From NCBI RefSeq assembly GCF_014649855.1, contig NZ_BMTV01000029.1, positions 42,460 to 106,459 of the forward strand: a stretch of DNA of 64,000 nt, given 5' to 3'. The notes beneath the pieces are model-generated. The model searched no databases, had not been told where the DNA came from, and saw only the letters and a list, made by a program, of their open reading frames with translations. Positions 33,651 through 41,592 of this stretch are shown here, piece by piece (position 1 is the first letter of the stretch; the number at the start of each line of letters is the position of its first letter). A program made the translations under genes and the position numbers. The stretch is from Streptomyces roseolus (GTDB lineage Bacteria > Actinomycetota > Actinomycetes > Streptomycetales > Streptomycetaceae).

Positions 33651-34349
33651 TCAGCCCTCGCGGGTGCCCGGGGAAGGGGCCGTGGCGGTGGCCGGTCTTC
33701 CGGCCGGCCCGGTGAAGACGCCTGCCGTCACGGCCGCGAGCGCCGCGTCCGCCGCCTGGTCCGCGAGTCGTCCGTCGACGGCTTCGCGGGTGACGAAGAG
33801 ACGGAGGAAGAGCGGGGCGGAGACCGCGCGGACCACGGCGCCGGCGTCGGTGCCGACGGGCGCCTCGCCCCGGTCGACGGCGCGCGCCACGACCGTCTCG
33901 CAGCGGCGGAACCTCTCGCCGTAGAACGCGCGCAGGGCGTCGGCCGCGCGCGGTGACTGGAAGGCGGCGCCGACGAACGCGGTGGGTGCGGCGGCGTCGG
34001 CGGGGTCGCGGAAGCCGTCGACGACCTCGTGGGCGAGGGCGCGCAGGTCGCCGGCGAGGCTGCCGGTGTCCGGCGGCGTCCACTCGTCCTCCCCGGCGAG
34101 GTCGAGGGCGTCGGCCACCATGCCCTCCACGCTGCCCCAGCGGCGGTAGAGCGTCGTCTTGTGCACCCCCGAGTGTTCCGCCAGGTACTCCACCGTCAGT
34201 GAGGGGTAGCCGTGCTCGGCCAGCCCCGTCAGGACGGCGTCGCGGACGGCGGCCCGGGTGCGGGCGGTGCGTCCGCCGGGGCGTCGGCTGCCGGGGGCGG
34301 GACCGGGTGCGGTGGTGGCGTCGTCGGGATCCTCGGCCGAGTCGTTCAA
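33651..34349 (-). CDS. TetR/AcrR family regulator, divergent from the ABC-F gene
   Basis: A 232-residue TetR-type repressor with a disordered Asp/Pro-rich N-terminus of about 28 residues. The helix-turn-helix is at about 30-80 (RAAVRDAVLTGLAEHGYPSLTVEYLAEHSGVHKTTLYRRWGS region, with TLYRRW as recognition helix). The C-terminal ligand domain contains PTAFVGAAFQSPRAADALRAFY. It is transcribed divergently from an ABC-F gene, and long inverted repeats fill the 92-bp gap. It therefore probably represses both itself and the ABC-F gene and responds to an antibiotic-like ligand. Confidence 0.9.
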   Translation of the reverse strand: MNDSAEDPDDATTAPGPAPGSRRPGGRTARTRAAVRDAVLTGLAEHGYPSLTVEYLAEHSGVHKTTLYRRWGSVEGMVADALDLAGEDEWTPPDTGSLAGDLRALAHEVVDGFRDPADAAAPTAFVGAAFQSPRAADALRAFYGERFRRCETVVARAVDRGEAPVGTDAGAVVRAVSAPLFLRLFVTREAVDGRLADQAADAALAAVTAGVFTGPAGRPATATAPSPGTREG

Positions 34350-34360
34350 TTGCTACTCCC

Positions 34361-34406
34361 GTTGCGTTAGTAACTCCGAGTGTGCCACACTCGCTGCTAA
34401 CGCAAC
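34361..34406. promoter_or_regulatory. TetR operator between regulator and ABC-F gene
   Basis: Outer arms GTTGCGTTAG (34361-34370) and CTAACGCAAC (34397-34406) are perfect complements. Nested inside is a second perfect repeat CGAGTGTG-C-CACACTCG (34377-34393). The two repeats have centres only 1.5 bp apart and occupy most of the divergent promoter. Confidence 0.8.
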
Positions 34407-34441
34407 AAGGGTTGTGTTTGCCTGTTTCGCCGGGAGGCACC

Positions 34442-36058
34442 ATGCCCGCACAGATCTCGCTCCACGACGTCACCGTCTCCCGGGGGGAGCGGTTGCTCCT
34501 CGACCGCGTCTCCCTCTCCGTCCGCCCCGGCGAGCGGGTCGGGATCGTGGGGGAGAACGGCGCCGGGAAGTCGACCCTTCTCCATCTCCTCGCCGGCGCC
34601 GTCGCACCGGACGAGGGCCGGGTGACCGTCCTGGCCGACGGAGCTCCGCGGCTCGTCCGCCAGACCCCCGAGCTGCCGCCGGAGGACACGGTGGCCGACG
34701 CCGTCGACGCGGCCCTCGCCGAGTTCCGCGCCATGGAGACGCGCCTGCGGGTCCTCGAAGCCCGCCTGGACCAGGCGGGCGCCGAAGACCTCGCCGCGTA
34801 CGGTGACCTGCTCACCGCCTACGAGCTCCGCGGCGGATACGAGGCCGACGCCCGTGTCGACAAGGCGCTCCACGCCCTCGGGATCGCCCACGTCCCCCGG
34901 GAGCGCAGGCTCGGCAGCCTCTCCGGGGGAGAGCAGGCCCGGCTCGGCATCGCCGTCGCCGTGGCCTCCGCGCCCGAGGTCCTGCTGCTCGACGAACCCA
35001 CCAACCACCTCGACGCGTCGGCCCTCGACTGGCTGGAGGAGTCCCTCTGCGGCCACCGCGGGACCGTCGTCGCCGTCTCCCACGACCGCGTCTTCCTGGA
35101 GCGCGTCACCACCGCCCTCGTCGAGGTCGGCACCGACCTGCGGAGCCTCGTCCGTCACGGCGAGGGGTACGCGGGATTCCGCGCCGCCCGCGAGGCCGCC
35201 CGCCGGCGCCGCCGGCAGGAGTACGAGGAATGGCGCGCCGAGACCGAGCGCCTGGAGGCGTACGCGCAGGGCGCCGCCCACGCCGTCGCGGCGGGCCGCG
35301 TCATGAAGGACAACAACAAGATGGCCTACGACCGGGCCGGCGGCCGCGTCCAGGCATCCGTCTCGGGGCGCGTCCGCAACGCCCGGGAGCGGCTCCGCCG
35401 CCTCAGGGACGACCCGGTGTCCGCACCGGCCCCGCCCCTCTCCTTCACCGCACGCCCCGAGGCGGGCGCGGTCCAGGGGGAACTGCTCGGCCTGGACGGG
35501 GTCCGGGTCGGCGGGCGGCTCGCGGTCGACGCCCTCACCGTCGGGGCGGGCGAGCGGCTCCTCGTCCACGGGGACAACGGCGCGGGCAAGTCCACCCTGC
35601 TGCGCGTCATGGCCGGCACCCTCCTCCCCGACCGGGGCGAGGTGCGCCGCCGGGGCCGGACCGGCTTCCTCGCCCAGGAGGTCGCCGTCCCCCGGCCGGC
35701 CGAGTCGCTGCTCACCGCCTTCGGCCACGGACTGGGGCTCGGGCTCGACGAGGAGGAGCTGACCGAACGGCTCCTGTCGTACGGACTGTTCCGGCCGGAC
35801 GACCTCGCCGTGCCCGTGGGAGCCCTCTCGGCGGGACAGCTGCGCAGGCTCGCGCTCGCCAGGCTGCTCGCCCGTCCCGCGGACCTGCTGCTCCTCGACG
35901 AGCCCGCCAATCACCTCGCCCTCGGCCTGGTCGAGGAGCTGGAGGAGGCCCTGGAGGAGTGGGCCGGCGCCGTCGTGGTGGTCTCGCACGACCGCGAACT
36001 GCGGCGGAGGTTCACCGGGCGGATACGCCGGATGGACTCCGGGCGCCTCCTCGATTGA
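34442..36058 (+). CDS. ABC-F family ATPase, probable ribosome-protection resistance protein
   Basis: A 538-residue cytosolic protein with two ABC domains and no membrane segments. ATG at 34442 has GGGAGG 4 nt upstream. Domain 1 has Walker A GENGAGKST, signature SLSGGEQARL and Walker B LLLDEPTNHLD. The interdomain linker (about 235-320) is Arg-rich (EAARRRRRQEYEEW). Domain 2 has GDNGAGKST, the variant signature ALSAGQLRRL and LLLDEPANHLA. ABC-F proteins of this size eject antibiotics from the ribosome. Tight control by an adjacent TetR gene supports an inducible resistance role. Neither the drug nor any biosynthetic cluster is indicated nearby. Confidence 0.88.
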   Translation: MPAQISLHDVTVSRGERLLLDRVSLSVRPGERVGIVGENGAGKSTLLHLLAGAVAPDEGRVTVLADGAPRLVRQTPELPPEDTVADAVDAALAEFRAMETRLRVLEARLDQAGAEDLAAYGDLLTAYELRGGYEADARVDKALHALGIAHVPRERRLGSLSGGEQARLGIAVAVASAPEVLLLDEPTNHLDASALDWLEESLCGHRGTVVAVSHDRVFLERVTTALVEVGTDLRSLVRHGEGYAGFRAAREAARRRRRQEYEEWRAETERLEAYAQGAAHAVAAGRVMKDNNKMAYDRAGGRVQASVSGRVRNARERLRRLRDDPVSAPAPPLSFTARPEAGAVQGELLGLDGVRVGGRLAVDALTVGAGERLLVHGDNGAGKSTLLRVMAGTLLPDRGEVRRRGRTGFLAQEVAVPRPAESLLTAFGHGLGLGLDEEELTERLLSYGLFRPDDLAVPVGALSAGQLRRLALARLLARPADLLLLDEPANHLALGLVEELEEALEEWAGAVVVVSHDRELRRRFTGRIRRMDSGRLLD

Positions 36059-36085
36059 GCCGAACGGGGCGGCTCCCTCTAGGGT
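36055..36085 (+). promoter_or_regulatory. Promoter of the histidine phosphatase gene
   Basis: TTGAGC (36055-36060, containing the TGA stop of the ABC-F gene) and TAGGGT (36080-36085) are 19 bp apart. The -10 ends 6 nt before the ATG at 36092, so the transcript would be leaderless. Confidence 0.5.
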
Positions 36086-36091
36086 CGGACC

Positions 36092-36751
36092 ATGGCACGA
36101 CCGCGGCGCATCGTCCTCGTACGGCACGGGGAGTCCGAAGGCAACGTCGACGACTCCGTCTACGAACGGGAGCCCGACCACGCCCTCCGGCTCACCGCGA
36201 CCGGTCGTCGGCAGGCGGAGGCGACGGGGGAGCGGCTGCGGGAGCTCTTCGGCGACGAGGCGGTCAGCGTGTACGTCTCGCCGTACCGCCGCACCCACGA
36301 GACCCTGCAGGCCTTCCGGCTGCCGCCGGGGCGGATCAGGGTCCGCGAGGAGCCCCGGCTGCGGGAGCAGGACTGGGGCAACTGGCAGGACCGGGAGGAC
36401 GTACGCCTCCAGAAGGTCTACCGGGACGCGTACGGCCACTTCTTCTACCGCTTCGCGCAGGGGGAGTCCGGAGCCGATGTGTACGACCGGGTCGGGGCGT
36501 TCCTGGAGAGCCTCTACCGCAGCTTCGAGGCCCCCGACCACCCGCCGAACGTCCTGCTGGTCACCCACGGGCTGACCATGCGCCTCTTCTGCATGCGGTG
36601 GTTCCACTGGAGCGTGGCCGAATTCGAATCGCTGTCGAACCCGGGCAACGCGGAGACCCGGGTCCTGACCCTCGGGGAGGGGGGACGCTACCGCCTTGAC
36701 CGCCCGTTCGAGCGCTGGTGTACCCCGGAACCGTACGGGCCCACCGGATAG
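36092..36751 (+). CDS. Histidine phosphatase family protein
   Basis: A 219-residue branch-1 histidine phosphatase (phosphoglycerate-mutase-like). The catalytic N-terminal motif is IVLVRHGESEGN, with the nucleophile His12, and the second catalytic His lies in LLVTHGLTMRLF. A conserved RLREQDWGNWQ segment lies in between. Substrate-specificity residues do not point to a particular phosphoester. ATG at 36092 is leaderless-like, following TAGGGT. The next gene, an ADP-ribosylglycohydrolase, starts 12 nt after the stop, and its -10 hexamer overlaps this gene's stop codon. Confidence 0.9.
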   Translation: MARPRRIVLVRHGESEGNVDDSVYEREPDHALRLTATGRRQAEATGERLRELFGDEAVSVYVSPYRRTHETLQAFRLPPGRIRVREEPRLREQDWGNWQDREDVRLQKVYRDAYGHFFYRFAQGESGADVYDRVGAFLESLYRSFEAPDHPPNVLLVTHGLTMRLFCMRWFHWSVAEFESLSNPGNAETRVLTLGEGGRYRLDRPFERWCTPEPYGPTG

Positions 36752-36754
36752 AGT
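36749..36754 (+). promoter_or_regulatory. -10 hexamer TAGAGT overlapping a stop codon
   Basis: TAGAGT begins with the TAG stop of the histidine phosphatase gene and ends 9 nt before the ATG of the next gene, suggesting an internal near-leaderless promoter. Confidence 0.45.
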
Positions 36755-36763
36755 GGCGCACCG

Positions 36764-37678
36764 ATGACCGCTGACTCCTCATTCGACCGGCGCTTCGACC
36801 GCGCCCTCGCCAGTCTGCGCGGACTGGCCGTGGGGGACGCACTGGGCTCCCAGTTCTTCGTCCCCGCGCACTACCCCCTGCTGAAGCGGCGCGAGCTGCC
36901 GCAGGGTTCCTGGCAGTGGACCGACGACACGGAGATGGCCTGCTCCGTCCTGGCCGTCCTCGCCCGACACGACCGCGTCGACCAGGACGCCCTGGCCGCC
37001 TCCTTCGCCGACCACCACGACTTCGACCGCGGTTACGGGCCCGCCGTCAACCGGATGCTCCGGCTGATCCGGGAAGGCGGCGACTGGCGCGAGCTGTCCG
37101 CGGCCCTCTTCAACGGCCAGGGGTCCTGGGGCAACGGCGCCGCGATGCGCGTCGCCCCGCTCGGCGCCTGGTACGCCGGCGACCCCGAACAGGCCACCCA
37201 TCAGGCCGAGATCTCCGCCTACCCCACCCACCAGCACCGCGAGGCCGTGGTCGGCGCCATGGCCGTCGCCGCGGCGGCCGCCCTCGTGGCCGATCCGGCC
37301 GGTCCCCCCACGCCGGAGGCGCTGCTCGACGGGGTCGTCGCCCTGGTCCCGCGCAGCGCGGTCGGCGCGGGACTGCGCCGGGCCCGCGACATGCTGGACT
37401 ACGGCGACGCCGGGACCGTCGCCGCCGTGCTCGGCAGCGGGCGGCGCACCAGCGCCCACGACACGGTGCCCTTCGCCCTCTGGTCGGCGGCCCGCGGCCT
37501 GGGCGACTTCGAGACCACGTTCTGGACGACGGCCCAGGTCGGCGGGGACGTCGACACGACCTGCGCCATCGCCGGCGGCGTGGTGGCGTCCGCCGCCGAG
37601 GGCGCTCCCCCGGCCGACTGGCTGGAGCGCACCGAGGCCCTTCCCGCCTGGATCCCGCGGGGGACGGCCCGGAGCTGA
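36764..37678 (+). CDS. ADP-ribosylglycohydrolase family protein
   Basis: A 304-residue member of the ADP-ribosylhydrolase (ARH/DraG) fold. This family removes ADP-ribose from proteins, nucleic acids or small molecules using two Mg ions. Visible motifs are LRGLAVGDALGSQFF (about 17-31), the metal-binding WTDDTEMACSV (about 52-62), GNGAAMRVAPLG (about 124-135) and the C-terminal metal site GGDVDTTCAIAGG (about 263-275). All key acidic residues are present, so an active enzyme is likely. The target is not identifiable. A perfect 18-bp hairpin ends the transcript. Confidence 0.88.
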   Translation: MTADSSFDRRFDRALASLRGLAVGDALGSQFFVPAHYPLLKRRELPQGSWQWTDDTEMACSVLAVLARHDRVDQDALAASFADHHDFDRGYGPAVNRMLRLIREGGDWRELSAALFNGQGSWGNGAAMRVAPLGAWYAGDPEQATHQAEISAYPTHQHREAVVGAMAVAAAAALVADPAGPPTPEALLDGVVALVPRSAVGAGLRRARDMLDYGDAGTVAAVLGSGRRTSAHDTVPFALWSAARGLGDFETTFWTTAQVGGDVDTTCAIAGGVVASAAEGAPPADWLERTEALPAWIPRGTARS

Positions 37679-37683
37679 ACGCG

Positions 37684-37719
37684 ACGGAGGGGCGGGCCCG
37701 CGCGGGCCCGCCCCTCCGT
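37684..37719. terminator. Bidirectional terminator, glycohydrolase / MFS gene
   Basis: Perfect 36-bp palindrome with 18-bp arms (left arm ACGGAGGGGCGGGCCCGC) between convergent genes. Several central base pairs would open to form the loop. Confidence 0.9.
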
Positions 37720-37726
37720 CCCCCCG

Positions 37727-39280
37727 TCAGGCCACGGGGCCCGCGGCCTCGGCCTTGCCGCTGAGCGCCTCCAGGTCGCTCCTGCGGACCCGGATCACCA
37801 GGACCGCCGTCAGCAGCGCGACCGCGACCATCGCCACGGCGGCGGTGAAGGCGGTCGCGATGCCCGAGGTCAGCACCTCGTGGCTCCACGGTGCCGGGAG
37901 CTCCTTCGTCCGCAGGAACTCGGCCTGCTGCTCCGGCGTCGCGGTGGCGAGGAAGTCCGGCACCTGCTTCTCGCCCTCGGTGCGGCTCGCCGTGCCGAAG
38001 ACCGTGACCAGGATGGAGAGGCCCAGCGAGCCGCCCACCTGCTGGGTCGCGTTGAGCAGGCCGGACGCGGCCCCCGCCTCGTGCTGGGCGACCCCCGAGA
38101 CGGCCGTCAGGGTGAGGGTGACGAAGTTGAGGCCCATCCCGAAGCCGAAGAGGACCATCGGGCCGAGGACCCCGCCGACGTAGCTGCTGTCCGCCTCGAT
38201 GAAGGTCAGCCAGAAGAGGCCGACGCCGGTGATCGTGGAACCGGTCACCATGAACGGCTTCGGGCCCACGGTGGGCAGGAACCGCTGCGAGAGGCCGGCG
38301 CCCGTCACGATCGCCACCGTGACCGGCAGGAACGCGAGGCCGGACGCGATCGGGGAGTACCCCAGTACGTCCTGCACCCACAGGACGATGAAGAAGAACA
38401 TGCCGAACATGGCGGCCGCGAGGCTCAGCATGATCACGTACGTCCCCGAGCGGTTGCGGTCGGCGAACATCCGCAGAGGCGTGATGGGTTCCTTCGCGCG
38501 CGACTCGACCAGCGCGAAGGCGACGAGGAGCACCACGGCGGCGGCGAACGAGCCGACCGTAAGGGAGTCCCTCCAGCCCTTCTCCGAGGCGCGGATGAAG
38601 CCGTAGACCAGCGCCGCCATGCCGAGTGTGGAGGTGGCCGCCCCCATGATGTCGAAGCGGCCGGGGTGGCGCTCGGACTCGTTGATGTACCGGGGTGCGA
38701 GGAAGGCGATCAGCAGGCCGATGGGCACGTTGACGAAGAGGACCCAGCGCCAGTCCAGCCACTCGGTGAGCATGCCGCCGGCGAGCAGGCCGATCGCGCC
38801 GCCGCCCGCCGAGACGGCGGCGAAGACGCCGAACGCCCGGTTGCGCGCCGGGCCTTCGGGGAACGTGGTGGTGATCAGGGCGAGCGAGGTCGGCGAGGCG
38901 ATCGCGCCGCCGACGCCCTGCAGCGCCCGGGCGGCGAGCAGGTGCCAGGGCTCCTGTGCGAAGCCGCCGAGCAGTGAGGCGAAGGTGAAGAGCAGGATGC
39001 CGGCCATGAAGACCCGGCGGCGGCCGAGGATGTCGCCCGCCCGGCCTCCGAGGAGCAGCAGCCCGCCGAAGGTCAGCGTGTAGGCGCTGAGCACCCACGA
39101 CAGATCGGTGGTGGTGAAGGAGAGCGCGTCCTGGATGTCCGGCAGCGCGATGTTCACGATCGTGGCGTCGAGGACGACCATCAACTGGCAGGCGGCGATG
39201 ACCGTCAGTGCGATTCCCGGCCGTCCCCCCGGGCCGGCGAGGCCTTTCCCGGCCTGTGTGTCCACCGGAGTTGTTGTCAC
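37727..39280 (-). CDS. MFS drug transporter, DHA2 (14-TMS) family
   Basis: A 517-residue proton antiporter of the EmrB/QacA type in the cytoplasmic membrane. GTG at 39280 gives VTTTPVDTQAGKG; an upstream GTG at 39322 would lie within the operator. The first membrane helix carries CQLMVVLDATIVNIALPDIQ (motif D1). Motif A is GGRAGDILGRRRVF and motif C-like residues follow in ARALQGVGGAIASPTSLALI. About 14 hydrophobic segments are visible. Divergent from a TetR regulator across two identical operators, it is probably an inducible multidrug efflux pump. The substrates are unknown. Confidence 0.92.
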   Translation of the reverse strand: MTTTPVDTQAGKGLAGPGGRPGIALTVIAACQLMVVLDATIVNIALPDIQDALSFTTTDLSWVLSAYTLTFGGLLLLGGRAGDILGRRRVFMAGILLFTFASLLGGFAQEPWHLLAARALQGVGGAIASPTSLALITTTFPEGPARNRAFGVFAAVSAGGGAIGLLAGGMLTEWLDWRWVLFVNVPIGLLIAFLAPRYINESERHPGRFDIMGAATSTLGMAALVYGFIRASEKGWRDSLTVGSFAAAVVLLVAFALVESRAKEPITPLRMFADRNRSGTYVIMLSLAAAMFGMFFFIVLWVQDVLGYSPIASGLAFLPVTVAIVTGAGLSQRFLPTVGPKPFMVTGSTITGVGLFWLTFIEADSSYVGGVLGPMVLFGFGMGLNFVTLTLTAVSGVAQHEAGAASGLLNATQQVGGSLGLSILVTVFGTASRTEGEKQVPDFLATATPEQQAEFLRTKELPAPWSHEVLTSGIATAFTAAVAMVAVALLTAVLVIRVRRSDLEALSGKAEAAGPVA

Positions 39281-39303
39281 TATGGATCCCCCACGGAAGA
39301 ATG

Positions 39304-39323
39304 AGTGAACGTGACCGTTCACT
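39304..39323. promoter_or_regulatory. TetR operator 1 (MFS side)
   Basis: Perfect inverted repeat AGTGAACG-TGAC-CGTTCACT, 24 bp upstream of the MFS start. Arms identical to operator 2. Confidence 0.85.
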
Positions 39324-39349
39324 GTTCTTCACGGTAGTGAGTCCCCCTC

Positions 39350-39369
39350 AGTGAACGCAACCGTTCACT
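39350..39369. promoter_or_regulatory. TetR operator 2 (regulator side)
   Basis: Perfect inverted repeat AGTGAACG-CAAC-CGTTCACT, 44 bp upstream of the tetR start. It begins 46 bp after operator 1; only the 4-bp centre differs. Confidence 0.85.
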
Positions 39370-39413
39370 GGGCGCTGCCGGTGGTTTCCCTCGGCCCCAA
39401 CGGAGAGACCCTG

Positions 39414-40040
39414 ATGATGACTTCGCGCTCCATGGCCGCCGCTCGGCCGGACGGAGCGACGTCCCGCAGGCGCGGACCGGTGCTCGAACGCGCCATCCTG
39501 GACGCGGCGCTCGACCAGCTGAGCAGCGTCGGATGGAACGCCCTGACCATGGAGCGTGTCGCGCTCGGGGCGCAGACGGGCAAAGCCGCGGTGTACCGGC
39601 GCTGGCCGTCCAAGGAAGACCTGGTCGCCGACGCCCTCCGGGCCGGACTGCCCCGCTTCGACGAGGCCCCCGACCTCGGCGGCTTCCGGGACGAGCTGTA
39701 CGAGCTCTGCCGCCGGGTCCGCGACGTCATGAACTCGCGCTCCGGCCTCGCCCTGCGCGCGGTCCTTCACGAGTGCGACGAGGAGGCGGCCGTACGCTTC
39801 CGCGCCCTGATCGAGACCGGTGTCGTCGGCCCCTCGAAGCGGCTCTTCGCGCGCGTGCTGGAGCGCGGGATCACCCGTGGGGAGGTGCGCGCCGACGCCT
39901 TGGACGACCTCGTCCTCGACGTCATCCCGGCGATGATGATGTACCGCTCGAAGGTGTGCGGCAGCGAATGGCCCGATGAGGAGATGGCCGATGTCATCGA
40001 CCGGATCATGGTGCCGCTGGTCCGCTCGGCACCGGCCTGA
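39414..40040 (+). CDS. TetR/AcrR family regulator of the MFS pump
   Basis: A 208-residue repressor. ATG at 39414 has GGAGAG 6 nt upstream; the longer frame from 39351 would start inside the operator. The helix-turn-helix is at about 19-65, with RAILDAALDQLSSVGWNALT then GAQTGKAAVYRRWPSKEDLV. The C-terminal domain matches TetR_C (DLGGFRDELYELCRRVRDV). Two identical 20-bp operators sit in its divergent promoter region with the DHA2 transporter, a classical autoregulated efflux pair. The ligand is probably one of the pump substrates. Confidence 0.92.
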   Translation: MMTSRSMAAARPDGATSRRRGPVLERAILDAALDQLSSVGWNALTMERVALGAQTGKAAVYRRWPSKEDLVADALRAGLPRFDEAPDLGGFRDELYELCRRVRDVMNSRSGLALRAVLHECDEEAAVRFRALIETGVVGPSKRLFARVLERGITRGEVRADALDDLVLDVIPAMMMYRSKVCGSEWPDEEMADVIDRIMVPLVRSAPA

Positions 40041-40109
40041 CCGGGGCCGCGGCACGGGGAGAGGAGCGCCTGGCGGGAATCCGGGTACCGCACGCGGTGC
40101 CCGGCGGCG

Positions 40110-40115
40110 TAACCT
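40110..40115 (+). promoter_or_regulatory. -10 hexamer TAACCT before rnhB
   Basis: TAACCT ends 10 nt before the rnhB ATG; no ribosome-binding site is seen, so a short-leader or leaderless message is likely. Confidence 0.4.
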
Positions 40116-40125
40116 GTCAGGCGCC

Positions 40126-40833
40126 ATGCCGTACGAACCTCCCACCCACACCGTCGAGCGGTCGCTCCGAGCCACCACCGGCGCCAAGATCGTCGCCGGG
40201 GTCGACGAGGTCGGACGCGGGGCATGGGCCGGGCCCGTCACCGTGTGCGCGGCCGTCACCGGCCTGCGCCGTCCCCCCGAGGGCCTGACCGACTCCAAGC
40301 TGATCACTCCGAAGCGGCGTACCGCCCTCGCCGTCGAGCTGGAGCGCTGGGTCACCGCCTACGCGCTCGGCGAGGCGTCCCCGCGGGAGATCGACGAACT
40401 CGGGATGACCGCGGCCCTCCGCCTCGCCGCGGTCCGGGCGCTCGAGGGGCTCCCGGTCCGACCGGACGCGGTGATCCTCGACGGCAAGCACGACTACCTG
40501 GGCAGCCCCTGGCAGGTGCGCACGGTGATCAAGGGCGACCAGTCCTGCGTCGCCGTCGCCGCGGCCTCCGTGATCGCCAAGGTGCGGCGGGACGCCATGA
40601 TGGCCGAGCTCGAGACCGCCCCCGGCTGCGCGGGCTACGGCTTCGGCGCCAACGCGGGCTACCCTTCGCCCGTCCACAAGGCCGTCCTCGAAGAGCTGGG
40701 TCCCACCCCGTACCACCGGCTCTCCTGGTCCTACCTGGACGCGATGCCCCGGTGGCGCCATCTCAAGAAGGTCCGCCTCTCCGCGGAGGCGGCCGCTCTG
40801 GAGAGCGGGGGCCAACTCGGCTTCGACTTCTGA
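40126..40833 (+). CDS. rnhB: Ribonuclease HII
   Basis: Removes RNA from RNA-DNA hybrids and starts ribonucleotide excision repair. It has 235 residues from ATG at 40126. The first catalytic pair Asp-Glu lies in AGVDEVGRGAWAGPV (about 26-27). The third acidic residue is in DAVILDGKHDY (about 121) and the fourth in VIAKVRRDAMM (about 160). The C-terminal segment NAGYPSPVHKAVLEELGPTPYHR is typical. All active-site residues are present. Confidence 0.96.
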   Translation: MPYEPPTHTVERSLRATTGAKIVAGVDEVGRGAWAGPVTVCAAVTGLRRPPEGLTDSKLITPKRRTALAVELERWVTAYALGEASPREIDELGMTAALRLAAVRALEGLPVRPDAVILDGKHDYLGSPWQVRTVIKGDQSCVAVAAASVIAKVRRDAMMAELETAPGCAGYGFGANAGYPSPVHKAVLEELGPTPYHRLSWSYLDAMPRWRHLKKVRLSAEAAALESGGQLGFDF

Positions 40834-40939
40834 TCTTCCGGTCGCGGGACCTCACCGACGCGGTCCCCGCCGGCCGGGGGCGCCTCCGCGCGCCCACCCG
40901 ACGGTGCCGTCCGAAACGGCATTTGATAGACATCCACCC

Positions 40940-41545
40940 ATGCCTCTCCCTCCCGAGGAGCCTCAGATTCACGAGAGCGCCCAGGGTCCTAGCGCCACGG
41001 CCGCCGGCCGTCCCGCGCCGACCCCACGTCCCGTACCCGGCCCCCGTTCGGCGGCCTCCCCGCGTCCCGGTTCGGCCCGCCCCGCGCCGCCGGCCCAGCG
41101 GCCCGTGCCGGGTCCGCCCGCACCCAAGAACCGTCCGGAGAATCGTTCCGGCGGTGACGATCCGCAGCTCCAGCTCATCCCGGCTCCCGCCGACGGCGCC
41201 CTCGACGCCGCCGAGGAGGCCCTCGACCTGCTGCTCGACAGCGGCAGGTCGCCCGGCGAGGTGCTGGTCCTCACCACCGGCGAGCGCCACCCGTGGGCCG
41301 CGCACGAGCTGTCCTTCGGCGAGGCGTCCTACTGGGCCCAGCAGGACACCGCCGAGGACGTCTTCTTCGCGGACGCCGCCTCGGTGGACAAGGTGACCGC
41401 CCGTCCCGTGGTGATCGTCGCCCTCAACGGCGGCGACGACGTGGCCGCCCGCACCCTGCCGGTCGCCCGGTCCCGCGCGGGCGCCCTGCTCGTGGTCTGC
41501 GGAGACCCGGAGCGGGTCACCGCGCTCCTGGGCGCCGGAGTCTGA
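40940..41545 (+). CDS. Hypothetical protein: Pro-rich N-terminus, helicase-like C-terminal module
   Basis: A 201-residue protein from ATG at 40940. Residues 1-85 are Pro/Arg-rich and disordered. Residues about 90-200 are folded, with motifs GEVLVLTTGERHPWAAHELS, ASYWAQQDTAEDVFFADA, RPVVIVALNGGDD and RAGALLVVCGDPERV. This pattern reminds me of the C-terminal segment of some actinobacterial UvrD/AAA-type ATPases, here as a separate small protein without Walker motifs. The position between rnhB and recQ hints at nucleic-acid work. Homology and function remain guesses. Confidence 0.55.
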   Translation: MPLPPEEPQIHESAQGPSATAAGRPAPTPRPVPGPRSAASPRPGSARPAPPAQRPVPGPPAPKNRPENRSGGDDPQLQLIPAPADGALDAAEEALDLLLDSGRSPGEVLVLTTGERHPWAAHELSFGEASYWAQQDTAEDVFFADAASVDKVTARPVVIVALNGGDDVAARTLPVARSRAGALLVVCGDPERVTALLGAGV

Positions 41546-41554
41546 CGGTCGCGT

Positions 41555-41584
41555 CTCCGCCGGACCGGAAGCGGCCCGGCGGAG
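41555..41584. terminator. Terminator hairpin between convergent genes
   Basis: Outer 9-bp arms CTCCGCCGG / CCGGCGGAG with a partly paired interior, between the stop codons of the two convergent hypothetical genes. Confidence 0.65.
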
Positions 41585-41592
41585 CGGCCGGC

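Noticed and set aside
39322..39351. Longer starts for the MFS (39322) and its TetR (39351) genes
   Set aside because: Both GTG codons lie inside the perfect operators and give N-termini unlike the families; ribosome-binding sites favour 39280 and 39414.
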